Shown here: positions 54,169 through 63,331 of the stretch, one piece after another
How the letters are laid out: every line of letters starts with the position of its first letter
Numbering within the stretch: the stretch's first letter is position 1
Assembly (NCBI GenBank): GCA_035634255.1
Contig: DASQDI010000157.1
Span: 124,001-188,000, forward strand
DNA: 64,000 nt
Source of the DNA: DATLMR01 sp035634255
GTDB lineage: Bacteria; Acidobacteriota; Blastocatellia; UBA7656
Reading direction: 5' to 3'
Position numbers and translations under genes: made by a program
The notes under the pieces: model-generated
Told to the model about the DNA's origin: nothing
Databases searched by the model: none
Seen by the model: the letters and a program-made list of their open reading frames with translations, nothing else

Positions 54169-55608
54169 ATGGAAATCCTTCTTCACTTCGATTCGGGCAC
54201 TCTGCTGGTTGACGGCGCGGGCCGGGATGCGCAGTTGCCGGCCGAGTTCGAGTGGGACGAGCGGGTGGGCCGCTGGCGCGCCCCCGCCTTCGCGTACCGG
54301 CGCGTGGTCGAAGACATAATCCGGCGCAAGCTCACCTACCGCGACGAGGCGCGGCTCTATCACGAATTCGATTTCAGGGCGAAGCTCGCAATCGAGCCGC
54401 GCCCTTATCAGGCCGAAGCCCTCGCCGAGTGGAGGCGGAGGGGCAGGCGCGGCGTCGTCATCCTTCCGACCGGGGCCGGGAAGAGCCTTCTCGCACAGAT
54501 GGCGATAGAGCTGACGGGCCGCTCCACGCTCGTCGTCGTCCCGACCATCGACCTGATGAACCAGTGGTATGACCTGCTGCTCTCGGCGTTCCAGGCCGAA
54601 GTGGGGCTGATCGGCGGAGGCTACTTCGAAGTCGGGGCCATCACCGTCACCACCTACGCCTCCGCCTTCAGATTCATGGAGCGTCTCGGCAACAGGTTCG
54701 GCCTGATAATCTTCGACGAATGCCACCACCTGCCCGGCAGCATCTACCGATACGCGGCGGAGATGTCTATCGCGCCCTTCCGCCTCGGGCTCACCGCCAC
54801 GCCCGAGCGGTCCGACGGCGCGGACTCTCTGCTTGATGGCCTGATCGGCCCGATAATCTTCCGGCGCGAGGCGCAGGAGCTCGCGGGCGAGTACCTGTCG
54901 GACTACAGCATAAATCGGATTCTCGTGAAGCTCAGCCCCGAAGAGCGGGCGGCCTACGAGATCGAGCGAGCGATATTTCGAAGCTTCCTGAACCGGCAGG
55001 GCATCGACATGAGCAGCCTCCGGGGCTGGCAGAGTTTCGTCGGCGCGAGCGCGCGCAGCGAAGCGGGCCGCCGCGCGATGCTCGCCTACCGCGAATCGAA
55101 GCGCATCGCGCTCGGCACCGACGCCAAACTGCGCATCCTCTCCGAGCTGCTCAGGCGGCACCGCAAGGACCGCGTGTTGATCTTCACGGCCGAAAACGAC
55201 ATGGTCTATCGAATCTCCGAGCAATTCCTGATCCCCGCCATCACTCACGAGACCCCGATAAAAGAGCGCCGGCTGTGGCTCGAAAGCTTCAACCAGGGGG
55301 ACGTGCTCGCGCTCGCGACTTCGAGGGTGCTGAACGAGGGCGTCAACATTCCCTCGGCCTCGGTCGCGGTGGTGCTCTCCGGCTCGGGCTCTTCGCGGGA
55401 GCACATCCAGAGGCTCGGGCGCATTCTTCGCAAGCAGCCCGACAAAGAAGCGGTCCTCTACGAAGTCGTCACGGCCGACACGACCGAAGAAGGCATAAGC
55501 CGCAGGCGCGGTGCGGCGGGCCAGTTCCAGAGCCAGTCTCAGGCACCTCCGCCTGACGATCAGGAGAGCTTCTCAAACGATTGGAGCAGAGAAGATGCTG
55601 ACGGCTGA
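54169..55608 (+). CDS. XPB/RAD25-type DNA helicase
   Basis: 479 residues. Superfamily 2 helicase with motif I LPTGAGKSL, II IIFDECHH, III GLTATPERSDG and VI REHIQRLGRILRK. A short N-terminal damage-recognition-like part precedes motif I (RPYQAEALAEW). This is the compact XPB found in archaea and some bacteria, where it unwinds DNA and pairs with the nuclease Bax1. The next gene is Bax1-like and overlaps it by 14 bp. Repeat copy B abuts the start codon, so no ribosome site is visible. Confidence 0.9.
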   Translation: MEILLHFDSGTLLVDGAGRDAQLPAEFEWDERVGRWRAPAFAYRRVVEDIIRRKLTYRDEARLYHEFDFRAKLAIEPRPYQAEALAEWRRRGRRGVVILPTGAGKSLLAQMAIELTGRSTLVVVPTIDLMNQWYDLLLSAFQAEVGLIGGGYFEVGAITVTTYASAFRFMERLGNRFGLIIFDECHHLPGSIYRYAAEMSIAPFRLGLTATPERSDGADSLLDGLIGPIIFRREAQELAGEYLSDYSINRILVKLSPEERAAYEIERAIFRSFLNRQGIDMSSLRGWQSFVGASARSEAGRRAMLAYRESKRIALGTDAKLRILSELLRRHRKDRVLIFTAENDMVYRISEQFLIPAITHETPIKERRLWLESFNQGDVLALATSRVLNEGVNIPSASVAVVLSGSGSSREHIQRLGRILRKQPDKEAVLYEVVTADTTEEGISRRRGAAGQFQSQSQAPPPDDQESFSNDWSREDADG

Positions 55609-56788
55609 TCTTGCAATAAGCTACCAGCGCGGCAACCGCGTACAGCCGCATCATATAAAACCCTCTGACATCAACTACCTCCGCGTCGCCCGCGACCTGA
55701 TCGACATCGTGCGCGGGCATGAGTCGAAGCGGCGCGCGGAGCTTGAGCAGGCGCTTGAGGATTACGTCGGCACAGGCACGGACTACAGGATTCTCCGCGG
55801 GTTGATAAAGCTCCTGACGGACCGCTGCGTCTTCGAGACTCCGGGCGCGGTGGACCCGTTCGAGATCAGACGCGCGCTCTTTTTGAAGGCGAAATCGCAT
55901 CACCCCGTCATCGCGGGCGAAGAGGCCGGGCGTCGGCTGGTCGAGGAGACGGCCTCGCAACTGGGCCGCTCGCCGGAAGAGATTCGCGACGGGCTCTACG
56001 CCGACCTCTGGGGGAACCAGACGCTCGCGGCCTTCGAGCCCTTGAGCCCGTCCGAACTGCTCGACGGCTACAATCTGGCGCAGGCGCAGGCGTTGCTCTA
56101 CCGCGCAATCGAGATGCGCCTGAAGGTCGAGCCGCAGGATGTCGCGGGATTTCGGCAACTCTTCGGGGCCATCAAGTCTTACCGTTTGATGCACTCGATC
56201 CGGGGCACGCCCTCGACCGGGTACGACATTCGCCTCAGCGGCCCCGTCTCCATCTTTCACAGGTCGCAGAAGTATGGGGTGCAGATGGCCGTCTTCCTCC
56301 CTGCCCTTCTGGCCTGCGACGGGTGGAGCATGCGGGCGGAGATCGCCTCGAAGCCCGGCCGCACGGCCTTCTTCGAGATGACCAGCAAGGAGGCGCGCCT
56401 GCTATCGCCCTACTCCTTCGACCCCGCGGGTCAGAATACAATAGCCGAGAAGCTGGTCGCAGGCTGGTCGAAGTCGGGCGGACCGTGGTCCCTGGAGCCG
56501 AGCAAAGAAGTCATCAACCTCGGCGAAAGCGTCTTCATCCCCGACTTCGCCCTGCGCCACGCGGACGGCCGCGTCGTACATCTTGAGCTGCTCGGCTTCT
56601 GGACTCCCAAGCACCTTGGCGAGCGTTTGAAGCAATTCGAGCGCGCGGGCTATGGCAGGTTCATACTGGCGGCGTCGGAGGAATTGCGCGGCAGCCGCGA
56701 AGCTCCGCTGAATCTCCCCCCGAATGTGGTCATCTACAAAACGTCTCTGAGCGCCGAGGCTATCAGGAGAGCGGCGGAGGAAGTGTGA
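55595..56788 (+). CDS. Bax1-like (DUF790) nuclease, XPB partner
   Basis: 397 residues from ATG 55595, chosen for GGAG upstream; overlaps the helicase by 14 bp. A winged-helix/CRD-like N-terminus precedes the DUF790 core. The C-terminal nuclease signature reads SVFIPDFALRHADG...HLELLGFWTPKHL, matching the PD and E...GFW pattern of Bax1. In archaea Bax1 binds XPB and cuts bubble DNA in repair. Tight coupling supports a physical complex. Confidence 0.88.
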   Translation: MLTADLAISYQRGNRVQPHHIKPSDINYLRVARDLIDIVRGHESKRRAELEQALEDYVGTGTDYRILRGLIKLLTDRCVFETPGAVDPFEIRRALFLKAKSHHPVIAGEEAGRRLVEETASQLGRSPEEIRDGLYADLWGNQTLAAFEPLSPSELLDGYNLAQAQALLYRAIEMRLKVEPQDVAGFRQLFGAIKSYRLMHSIRGTPSTGYDIRLSGPVSIFHRSQKYGVQMAVFLPALLACDGWSMRAEIASKPGRTAFFEMTSKEARLLSPYSFDPAGQNTIAEKLVAGWSKSGGPWSLEPSKEVINLGESVFIPDFALRHADGRVVHLELLGFWTPKHLGERLKQFERAGYGRFILAASEELRGSREAPLNLPPNVVIYKTSLSAEAIRRAAEEV

Positions 56789-56929
56789 GCAGGGGCCAGC
56801 GGTCAGGAGTCAGGGGCCAGAGATGCTCCCGAAGATTTGATTGAATCAAAAGGGATTTTGTAAATAGAGCCTTGAATGCCCCTTCCCTAGCCCCCGAACC
56901 CTGACTCCTGCCCCCTGGCCCCTGCTCAC
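56785..56929. repeat. Dispersed intergenic repeat, copy C, with 31-nt inverted arms
   Basis: Arms 56785-56815 and 56899-56929 match at 29 of 31 positions when one is reverse-complemented. The AT-rich core (56834-56880; GATTTGATTGAATCAAAAGGG) aligns with copy B. It overlaps the stop codons of both convergent neighbours (Bax1 and malic enzyme) and may end transcription from both sides. Confidence 0.8.
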
Positions 56930-58653
56930 TAGCCCCTGCCCTGCCTGTACCTCATGTACCGGGGCGACCACATTCTATCCTTCACGCGCTGTTCCATCTC
57001 TTCGCGAGAAGTCTTATCCGCCAGCCCTTCGCGCTGCGCTTCGAGGCCGACTTCGACCGCGACCGCGCGCGAGACTTCGCGCACGTCTTCGAGCGCGGGG
57101 TAGAGCGACGCCCGGGGGTCGCGCAGGACGGGCGACATCTCTCTCAGCGCGCGGGCCGCGACGAGGAACATCTCGTCCGACACGCGCCGCGCGCCCGAGG
57201 CCAGCACCCCGAGCCCCACGCCCGGAAATATGTAGACGTTGTTGCACTGGCCTATGCGGATCGAATCGCCTTTGTAGAGGACCGGAGGGAACGGGCTTCC
57301 GGTGGCCACCAGCGCGCGCGCGTCCGTCCAGTAGATGAGATCGGAGGGGGCCGCTTCGCTCTTCGACGTGGGGTTCGACAGAGGGAAGATGATGGGCCGC
57401 TCGACGTGGCTGGCCATCTCCGTCACGATCTCTCTCGTGAACGCGCCGGGCTGCGCGGCGGTCCCGATCAGGATCGTCGGCCTGACGTTTCTCACCACGT
57501 CTTCGAGCGGGATGTGACCGGGCCGCTCGACCTCCCACGATTGCACGCGCTCGATGGGTTGGGCGTACATCTCGTTGAAAGGTTCGAGACCTCCGCGGCC
57601 CTCGTAAAGCAGCCCCGCGACATCGATCATCCAGATCCGGGCCCTCGCCTCTTCCTCCGAGAGCCCCTCGCTCTTCAGGGCCGAGACTATCTGGTCCGCG
57701 ACTCCCGTGCCGGCGGAGCCCGCCCCGAATATGACTGTCCGATGCTCACTCATCCCGGTCCCGACCGCCTTCACCGCCGAGAGCAGGCCCGCGAGCGTCA
57801 CCGCCCCCGTCCCCTGAATGTCGTCGTTGAAGCTGCACACCTCGTCTTTATACCTGTCGAGCAGACGCCTCGCGTTGCTCCTCGAAAAGTCTTCCCACTG
57901 TAACAACACGCCCGGAAACTTCTGCTTCACGGATTCGACGAAGGAGTTGATGAAGTCGTCGTACTCCGCCCCGCGCACCCTCTCGTGCCGCCAGCCGAGA
58001 TATAGTGAGTCGTCGAGCAGGCTTTGATTGTCGGTACCGACATCGAGGAATACCGGGAGCGTCGCCGCCGGGTGAATGCCCGCGCACACGGAATAGAGCG
58101 AGAGCTTGCCCACCGGAATGCCCATGCCTCCGACTCCCAGGTCGCCGAGGCCGAGGATGCGCTCGCCGTCCGTGACGACGATAACGTCGATGTCGCGGTA
58201 AGGGGCGTTGTCCAATATCTGATCGATCTCTCCGCGGTGCGGGTACGAGATGTAGAGGCCGCGCGGCCTCCGGTAGATGTGGCTGTAGTGCTGGCTCGCG
58301 GCCCCGACGACCGGCGTGTAGATGATCGGCATCATCTCCGTGATGTGTTCTTCGAGCGTCCTGTAGAAGAGCGTCTCGTTGCGGTCCTGCAAAGCCACCA
58401 GGAAAATGTATCTGTCGAGGTCCGTCTGCTTGCTGTTGTAGTTTTCGTAGATGCGGGCCATCTGCTCGTCGATGGTGGAGACGTGCGGCGGCAGCAGCCC
58501 GAGCAGCCCGAACTCGCGTCGTTCCTCGTCCGTGAACGCGCTGCCCTTATTGAACAGAGGATAATCAAGCAGCAGGGGCCCGCTCAAAGATATTTCCAGC
58601 ACCGGCTCGCCCGTCTCCTCGTCTTTCACCACTCTGAATGGGACCACGCGCAC
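56929..58653 (-). CDS. NAD-dependent malic enzyme
   Basis: 574 residues. Large malic enzyme of the SfcA/eukaryotic type: IYENYNSKQTDLDRYIFL, catalytic Tyr in MMPIIYTPVVG, Lys/Asp region VFLDVGTDNQSLLDDSLYLG, metal site SFNDDIQGTGAVTLAGLL, NAD site IFGAGSAGTGVADQI and FPLSNPTSKSEA. Decarboxylates malate to pyruvate. The start may be GTG 58647 rather than 58653, since GGAGG is only one base from the first GTG. Its C-terminus (RYRQGRG) reaches into repeat copy C. Confidence 0.93.
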   Translation of the reverse strand: MRVVPFRVVKDEETGEPVLEISLSGPLLLDYPLFNKGSAFTDEERREFGLLGLLPPHVSTIDEQMARIYENYNSKQTDLDRYIFLVALQDRNETLFYRTLEEHITEMMPIIYTPVVGAASQHYSHIYRRPRGLYISYPHRGEIDQILDNAPYRDIDVIVVTDGERILGLGDLGVGGMGIPVGKLSLYSVCAGIHPAATLPVFLDVGTDNQSLLDDSLYLGWRHERVRGAEYDDFINSFVESVKQKFPGVLLQWEDFSRSNARRLLDRYKDEVCSFNDDIQGTGAVTLAGLLSAVKAVGTGMSEHRTVIFGAGSAGTGVADQIVSALKSEGLSEEEARARIWMIDVAGLLYEGRGGLEPFNEMYAQPIERVQSWEVERPGHIPLEDVVRNVRPTILIGTAAQPGAFTREIVTEMASHVERPIIFPLSNPTSKSEAAPSDLIYWTDARALVATGSPFPPVLYKGDSIRIGQCNNVYIFPGVGLGVLASGARRVSDEMFLVAARALREMSPVLRDPRASLYPALEDVREVSRAVAVEVGLEAQREGLADKTSREEMEQRVKDRMWSPRYMRYRQGRG

Positions 58654-58672
58654 GCCTCCTTTCGATGCCGGT

Positions 58673-59635
58673 CTACGGGATCAGAACGATCTTTCCGTAT
58701 GCGCCCGGCTCCATCACCTCCGCATGCGCGCGAGCGGCCTCGGGGAGCGGAAGCTCCTTGCCGACGACCGGCCTCAGGGTGCCGCATTCCAGCCCCGCCC
58801 CTAAAGCCGCGTGTATGCGCGCGAGAATTTCCGGCGAAGCGTTGTGCAGAGACATCGCGATTATGGAGGCATCTTTATTCATCGCGTCGCGCGCGTTTAT
58901 CTCGACCGGGCCGCGGTTGCCGATCACGACCACGCGCCCCGAGTAGGCGAGTATGGACAGGTCCTTTCCGAGATTCACATTCGCGAGCATTTCGAGTATC
59001 ACGTCGAGGCCCTTCCCTCCCGTCAGGGCTACGGCCTCTTCGAGATAGCCGGGCGCGCGATGGTCGAGCACGTGATGAGCGCCCTGCTCGACGACGAGCC
59101 TTCTCCCTTCCTCCGTGCCGCCCGTTCCGATCACCGTCAGCCCGGCGGCGCGGGCCAGTTGCACCGCCGCTATGCCGACACCTCCGCTCGCCCCGTGAAT
59201 CAGGACGGACTCGCCCGGCAGGGCTCGCGCCATTTGAAAGAGCGCGCGGTAAGCCGTCGCATAAGGCACGCCGACCGCCGCCCCCTGAGCGTACGAGGCG
59301 CGCTCCGGCAGGCGGTGGACCTGCGACACGTCGCAAAGCGCAAGCTCGGCATACGACCCGCTCAACGTCCTCGCCGTGTAAACGCGGTCGCCGGGCGCAA
59401 GCTCCGTCACGCCTTCTCCGACCGATTCGACCACTCCTGCGCCGTCGCTTCCGGGGGTGAAAGGCGTCGGGGGCTTGATCCTGTACATGCCGGAACGGAT
59501 GTAAGTATCGACGGGGTTGACCCCCGCCGCGTGAACTCGCACGACGACCTGCCCGCGCCCCGGATCGGGGTCATCCACCTCCTCAAGCTTCATGACCTCG
59601 GGGCCTCCGAACTCGTGAACTCTTATCGCTTTCAT
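58673..59635 (-). CDS. NADPH:quinone oxidoreductase, medium-chain (zeta-crystallin-like)
   Basis: 320 residues from ATG 59635, with GGAGGAGAG upstream. MDR fold without structural zinc ligands: GVNPVDTYIRSG, TPGSDGAGVVESVGEGV, the cofactor loop VLIHGASGGVGIAAVQLA and VVVIGNRGPVEIN. Reduces quinones or alpha,beta-unsaturated carbonyls with NADPH. Ends 19 bp before the malic enzyme start and is likely co-transcribed with it. Confidence 0.88.
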   Translation of the reverse strand: MKAIRVHEFGGPEVMKLEEVDDPDPGRGQVVVRVHAAGVNPVDTYIRSGMYRIKPPTPFTPGSDGAGVVESVGEGVTELAPGDRVYTARTLSGSYAELALCDVSQVHRLPERASYAQGAAVGVPYATAYRALFQMARALPGESVLIHGASGGVGIAAVQLARAAGLTVIGTGGTEEGRRLVVEQGAHHVLDHRAPGYLEEAVALTGGKGLDVILEMLANVNLGKDLSILAYSGRVVVIGNRGPVEINARDAMNKDASIIAMSLHNASPEILARIHAALGAGLECGTLRPVVGKELPLPEAARAHAEVMEPGAYGKIVLIP

Positions 59636-59683
59636 CACTCTCCTCCGATCTCATCAGCTGGATCGAAAATCCGGGCGACGCCC

Positions 59684-60586
59684 TCAGGGCTTCGCGCCGA
59701 GGCTGGCGACCAGGGCCAGACGGTCCCCGGAAGGGCTCACCGCCAGCCTCGTTATCCCGCGAATCCCGTGGCCCGAGAAGTCCGCCACTTCTCTCCATTT
59801 CGCGTCTTTCCCCCGCTTCCACTCGTACAGCTTCGACTCTTTCGCCATCAGCAGAGAGCCTCCGGGGGTCCAGGCGTAGTCCTCGCTGCCGGGCAGAGTC
59901 CGCGTGATCGGGGTGATCTTCCTGGTCTTCAAGTCGAGTTCCTTGATGACCCAGTCTTTCTCGGACTCCTTGTGCACGAAGCTGACCCTGCCCCCGCCGC
60001 CCATCCTGTGCAGCGAGCGCCCGATATTTTGAGCAACGACCTCGGCCTTCTCCGTGCGGGCGTCGACCAGTTGCAGGGTGTTCGGCTCGCCGAGGATGAA
60101 GAGGGCGAGCGTCTGCCCGTCGAGCCATGCGTGATAGCCCACGGGCTTTATGCCCTTCAGGACGAGCGCAGGCTCCCCGCCCGCGAGCGGGAACTTCCAC
60201 AACCTCTGCGTCGAGTCCGCCTCGACGCGGATCACCGAGAAGCTTCTGCCGTCGGGCGTCACGGTGGCCGAATACTCGCTCTCCTTCGTGTCCGTCACCT
60301 TCGACGAGGAGCGAGTCTTCAGGTCGTACCTGTAGATGTCGGCCTGCCCGTCCTCGCGGATCGAGGTGTAAAAAATCGCCCCGCCGTCGCGAAGGAACAT
60401 CGGCTGATTGTCGTACCCGTCTCTGTTGGTGATGTTAGCAGGGGTCCCCGCCGACAGGCTCCCCGCGCGGCCTCTCAACTCCACGATGAAAATATCCGTC
60501 GGCGGCGGACCGGTCTGACCCTGAGCGCTCGCCGCGGGAGACAGGGCGCATATCAGGAGCGCCCACGCTGCCTTGACTCTTCTCAT
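59684..60586 (-). CDS. Secreted TolB-like beta-propeller protein
   Basis: 300 residues with a signal peptide (ALLICALSPAASAQ). PD40/WD40-like repeats run through the chain: DNQPMFLRDGGAIFYTSIRE, SATVTPDGRSFSVIR, LAVSPSGDRLALVASL. There is no catalytic peptidase domain, so it is a scaffold or sensor propeller rather than a protease. Located downstream of no partner except the quinone reductase gene; function unknown. GGAG lies eight bases before the ATG. Confidence 0.8.
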   Translation of the reverse strand: MRRVKAAWALLICALSPAASAQGQTGPPPTDIFIVELRGRAGSLSAGTPANITNRDGYDNQPMFLRDGGAIFYTSIREDGQADIYRYDLKTRSSSKVTDTKESEYSATVTPDGRSFSVIRVEADSTQRLWKFPLAGGEPALVLKGIKPVGYHAWLDGQTLALFILGEPNTLQLVDARTEKAEVVAQNIGRSLHRMGGGGRVSFVHKESEKDWVIKELDLKTRKITPITRTLPGSEDYAWTPGGSLLMAKESKLYEWKRGKDAKWREVADFSGHGIRGITRLAVSPSGDRLALVASLGAKP

Positions 60587-60697
60587 ACACGAAACTCCTC
60601 GCCTGAACTCAGGCCGGCAATTATACTTCTTCCCGCCCTAAACGACATCCCGCCTCCCCTCCCTTCACCATTTTTCCCGCGCCCCGCGATTTTGTTA

Positions 60698-60726
60698 TTG
60701 ACAGGGGGAAAGCTTGGTGCTAATTT
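60698..60726 (+). promoter_or_regulatory. Promoter of the blaI/blaR-like operon
   Basis: TTGACA (60698-60703), 17-bp spacer, TAATTT (60721-60726). A GTGCTAA half-operator begins at 60717 and overlaps the -10 box, so repressor binding would block the promoter. Confidence 0.75.
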
Positions 60727-60756
60727 CTTCGCATAGTGCTAAAAAATTAGCACCAA
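60714..60756 (+). promoter_or_regulatory. BlaI-type operator, three GTGCTAA half-sites
   Basis: TTGGTGCTAATTT (60714-60726) and AAATTAGCACCAA (60744-60756) are a perfect 13-bp inverted repeat. Inside it GTGCTAAAAAATTAGCAC (60736-60753) forms a second dyad. The three half-sites fit cooperative binding of a dimeric repressor of the BlaI family, whose gene starts 34 bp downstream. Confidence 0.75.
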
Positions 60757-60789
60757 ATTAAGACGAGGCAGGAGGGTCAGGAGAAGGCC

Positions 60790-61179
60790 ATGAAGAAAGA
60801 CGCGCACATGCATCTGAGCCGCAGGGAGCGGCAGATAATGAACGTGGTCTACAGGAACGGGCAGGCGACGGCGAGCGAGGTGATGGAGAACCTGCCCGAC
60901 CCGCCCAGTTATTCCGCCGTGCGGACGATGCTGAGGCTGCTGGAAGAGAAAGGCTATCTGAAGCACGAGCAGGATGGGCCGCGCTACGTGTACATCCCGA
61001 CCATGTCGCGCGAGAAGGCGCGGCAGTCGGCCCTGAAGCAGTTGATGCAGACGTTCTTTGACGACTCCGCCGAGCAGGCCGTCGCGGCGCTCCTCGACAT
61101 CTCCAAGTCGAAGTTATCGAACGCGGAGCTTGATAAGCTGTCCGCGCTGATCGAGCAGGCAAGGAAGGAAGGGAGATGA
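60790..61179 (+). CDS. BlaI/MecI-family transcriptional repressor
   Basis: 129 residues. N-terminal winged helix (LSRRERQIMNVVYRNGQATASEVMENL, SYSAVRTMLRLLEEKGYLKHEQ) and a C-terminal dimerisation helix region (about 80-125). In this family a membrane peptidase cleaves the repressor to release the promoter. Its stop overlaps the start of such a peptidase gene (ATGA). AGGAG lies upstream. The operator described above is its likely target, giving autoregulation. Confidence 0.92.
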   Translation: MKKDAHMHLSRRERQIMNVVYRNGQATASEVMENLPDPPSYSAVRTMLRLLEEKGYLKHEQDGPRYVYIPTMSREKARQSALKQLMQTFFDDSAEQAVAALLDISKSKLSNAELDKLSALIEQARKEGR

Positions 61180-63299
61180 TCATGGCTCACTTACTCGATC
61201 CCGCCTTTTTGGATCCGCAGTCCGCTCCGCTTATCAGGCTCCTCGTGGACGTGTCGATCAAGGGCACGCTCGTCCTTCTGGTCGCGGGCGGGCTGACCTT
61301 CGCGTGCCGCAGGGCCTCGGCCGCGGCCCGGCACCTCGTGTGGAGCCTCGCTCTGACCAGTATACTGGTCATGCCGGCCCTCTCCATCCTCCTGCCCGCG
61401 TGGAAGGTGGCGGCCCTGGGCGAGGTAATGCCGCAGGTGATGCCGCGGGCGGCGCAATCAGAGAGCCTCTCGTCTACCCCCGCTCCAATCGCCCGGCCGG
61501 AGCGGTTATCCGAGCTCACTCTGACGACTCAGACTCACCCCGCGCCGCCGGGGGACACGCCCGCCCTGCCGGGCTTTGAACCGGCGGCAAGCTCGGGACC
61601 CGAGGGCGCGGGAGCGGCGTTGAACCGGGCCGAGCCCGCGAGCTTTCGCTTCCCCGGGTGGCTCATGCTGGTCTGGGTTCTGGGGGCCTGTCTGATCTTC
61701 ACGCGGCTGGTCATCGGGACCGCGAGCGTGCGCCGGATCGCGCGCTCGGCCGAGCGAGTGACCGACCCTTCGCGGTTATCCATGGCCCGGAGCATCTCCC
61801 GGCGGCTCGGGCTGTCCCGCGAAGTCGACCTGCTCGTCAGCGAGCGCATCAGCATGCCTCTGACCTTCGGCGCGTTCCGCTCCGTCGTGCTGCTCCCGGC
61901 CGAAGCGATGCTGTGGGACGACGAGCGGTTGCAGATAGTGTTGCTTCATGAACTGGCGCACGTTAAGCGAAAAGATTGCCTGACGCAGTTGACGGCTCAC
62001 CTCTCCTGCGCGCTGCACTGGTTCAACCCTCTGATCTGGATAGCACTCAGAGAGCTTCGCATCGAGCGCGAGCGCGCCTGCGACGATTACGTCCTCCACA
62101 CGGGGACGAAGGCGTCGGATTACGCGAGCCACCTGCTGGACATCGCTCGCTCGCTCGGCGTGGCCGAGTGCTCTTCTTTCGCTACCGTTGCCATTGCTCG
62201 TCGCTCGCAACTGGAAGGCCGGTTACTCGCCATTCTCGACCCGAGCCTGAGCAGAAAGGGATTAAAACGCATGTCGAAATATCTCATCGCGCTCGCCCTG
62301 ATTTCGATGATATTGCCTCTGGCCGCGATTCAGCCGAAAGCTGAGGCGCGGGAATCAATCGGACGGGAGCAGCCCGTCCCGGCCGTTGAGCCGAACGCGG
62401 TCGCGCCCTACGATTCTTCCGTGACCCCCGGATTCGCGCCCGCCTCTGCCTTCGCGTCGAGGGCACCGCAAGGGAGCCAGACGGCTGAGCGGCAGCCGGA
62501 GACGCCCCCCGAACCGCCGCCGCCTTCAATCGAGATGGGGCCGGAACCTGACCCCGCGCAAGCGGACGGGCAATCCGCAAGCCGAGCGGAGCGGAGAGAC
62601 CTCTCGGGAGTCGCGGACGCTTTGGCCGAGGCGTTGAAGGATGACGACGCGGAGATCCGCATGAACGCGCTCAGAGCCCTGGCCGCGATGAGGGACCCGC
62701 GCGCGATAGACGCTTTGGTCCAGGCCACGAAGGGCCCCAATCCCGACATGCGCGAGAGCGCGCTTCAGGGCCTTGCTCTTATGAATGACCCGCGCGCCAT
62801 CGAGCCGATGATCGAGGCGTTGAAGGACGAGAGCCCGCAGGTTCGGGAGAGAGCCGCGTGGGGCCTCGGCTTGCAACACGACGCGCGGGTAGTCGATCCG
62901 CTCATCAACGCGCTCGGAGACGAGAACGGGCAGGTGAGAGAGAAGGCCGCATGGTCGCTCGGACTTAAGCATGACAGGCGCGCGGTTGACCCTCTGATTG
63001 CGGCACTGAGGGATGAGAAGGCCGAAGTGAGGGAGAAAGCCGCATGGGCGCTCGGGCTCATAGGCGACGAGCGGGCGGAGGCCGCTTTGAACGCCGCGAC
63101 GACGGACCCCAATCCGCAGGTGCGTGAGAGGGCGGAGTGGTCTCTACGCTTAATGTCGTTAAAGCGCGGCTCCGCACAGCCGCCATCCGCGTGGGACGGC
63201 GGCCGGGGCGCGGGGGTGAGCCCCAACGTTGATGCGCAGTCAAGAGCCGCCAACAGATTGAAGCTCAAGTTGAATACCGCAATAAAGATCAGGGATTGA
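61176..63299 (+). CDS. BlaR1-like M56 metallopeptidase with C-terminal HEAT repeats
   Basis: 707 residues. Membrane helices at about 30-47 and 53-75, another at about 161-182, and one near 370 flank an M56 zinc peptidase with HELAH (258-262) in VLLHELAHVKRKDC and a third ligand region ERERACDDYVL. In place of the penicillin-binding sensor domain of BlaR1, the periplasmic C-terminus has five or six HEAT repeats (about 480-680; DPRAIDALVQATKGPNPDMR, PQVRERAAWGLGLQHD). The sensor ligand is thus probably a protein. It should cleave the BlaI-like repressor. Translationally coupled by a 4-bp overlap. Confidence 0.9.
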   Translation: MIMAHLLDPAFLDPQSAPLIRLLVDVSIKGTLVLLVAGGLTFACRRASAAARHLVWSLALTSILVMPALSILLPAWKVAALGEVMPQVMPRAAQSESLSSTPAPIARPERLSELTLTTQTHPAPPGDTPALPGFEPAASSGPEGAGAALNRAEPASFRFPGWLMLVWVLGACLIFTRLVIGTASVRRIARSAERVTDPSRLSMARSISRRLGLSREVDLLVSERISMPLTFGAFRSVVLLPAEAMLWDDERLQIVLLHELAHVKRKDCLTQLTAHLSCALHWFNPLIWIALRELRIERERACDDYVLHTGTKASDYASHLLDIARSLGVAECSSFATVAIARRSQLEGRLLAILDPSLSRKGLKRMSKYLIALALISMILPLAAIQPKAEARESIGREQPVPAVEPNAVAPYDSSVTPGFAPASAFASRAPQGSQTAERQPETPPEPPPPSIEMGPEPDPAQADGQSASRAERRDLSGVADALAEALKDDDAEIRMNALRALAAMRDPRAIDALVQATKGPNPDMRESALQGLALMNDPRAIEPMIEALKDESPQVRERAAWGLGLQHDARVVDPLINALGDENGQVREKAAWSLGLKHDRRAVDPLIAALRDEKAEVREKAAWALGLIGDERAEAALNAATTDPNPQVRERAEWSLRLMSLKRGSAQPPSAWDGGRGAGVSPNVDAQSRAANRLKLKLNTAIKIRD

Positions 63300-63331
63300 T
63301 AGTTTTCTTCACGATATAGGAGGTTCGAATC

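Noticed and set aside
58811..60736. 641-residue plus-strand open frame
   Set aside because: Lies opposite the quinone reductase and the propeller gene, has low-complexity Arg/Leu/Val content, and lacks a start signal.
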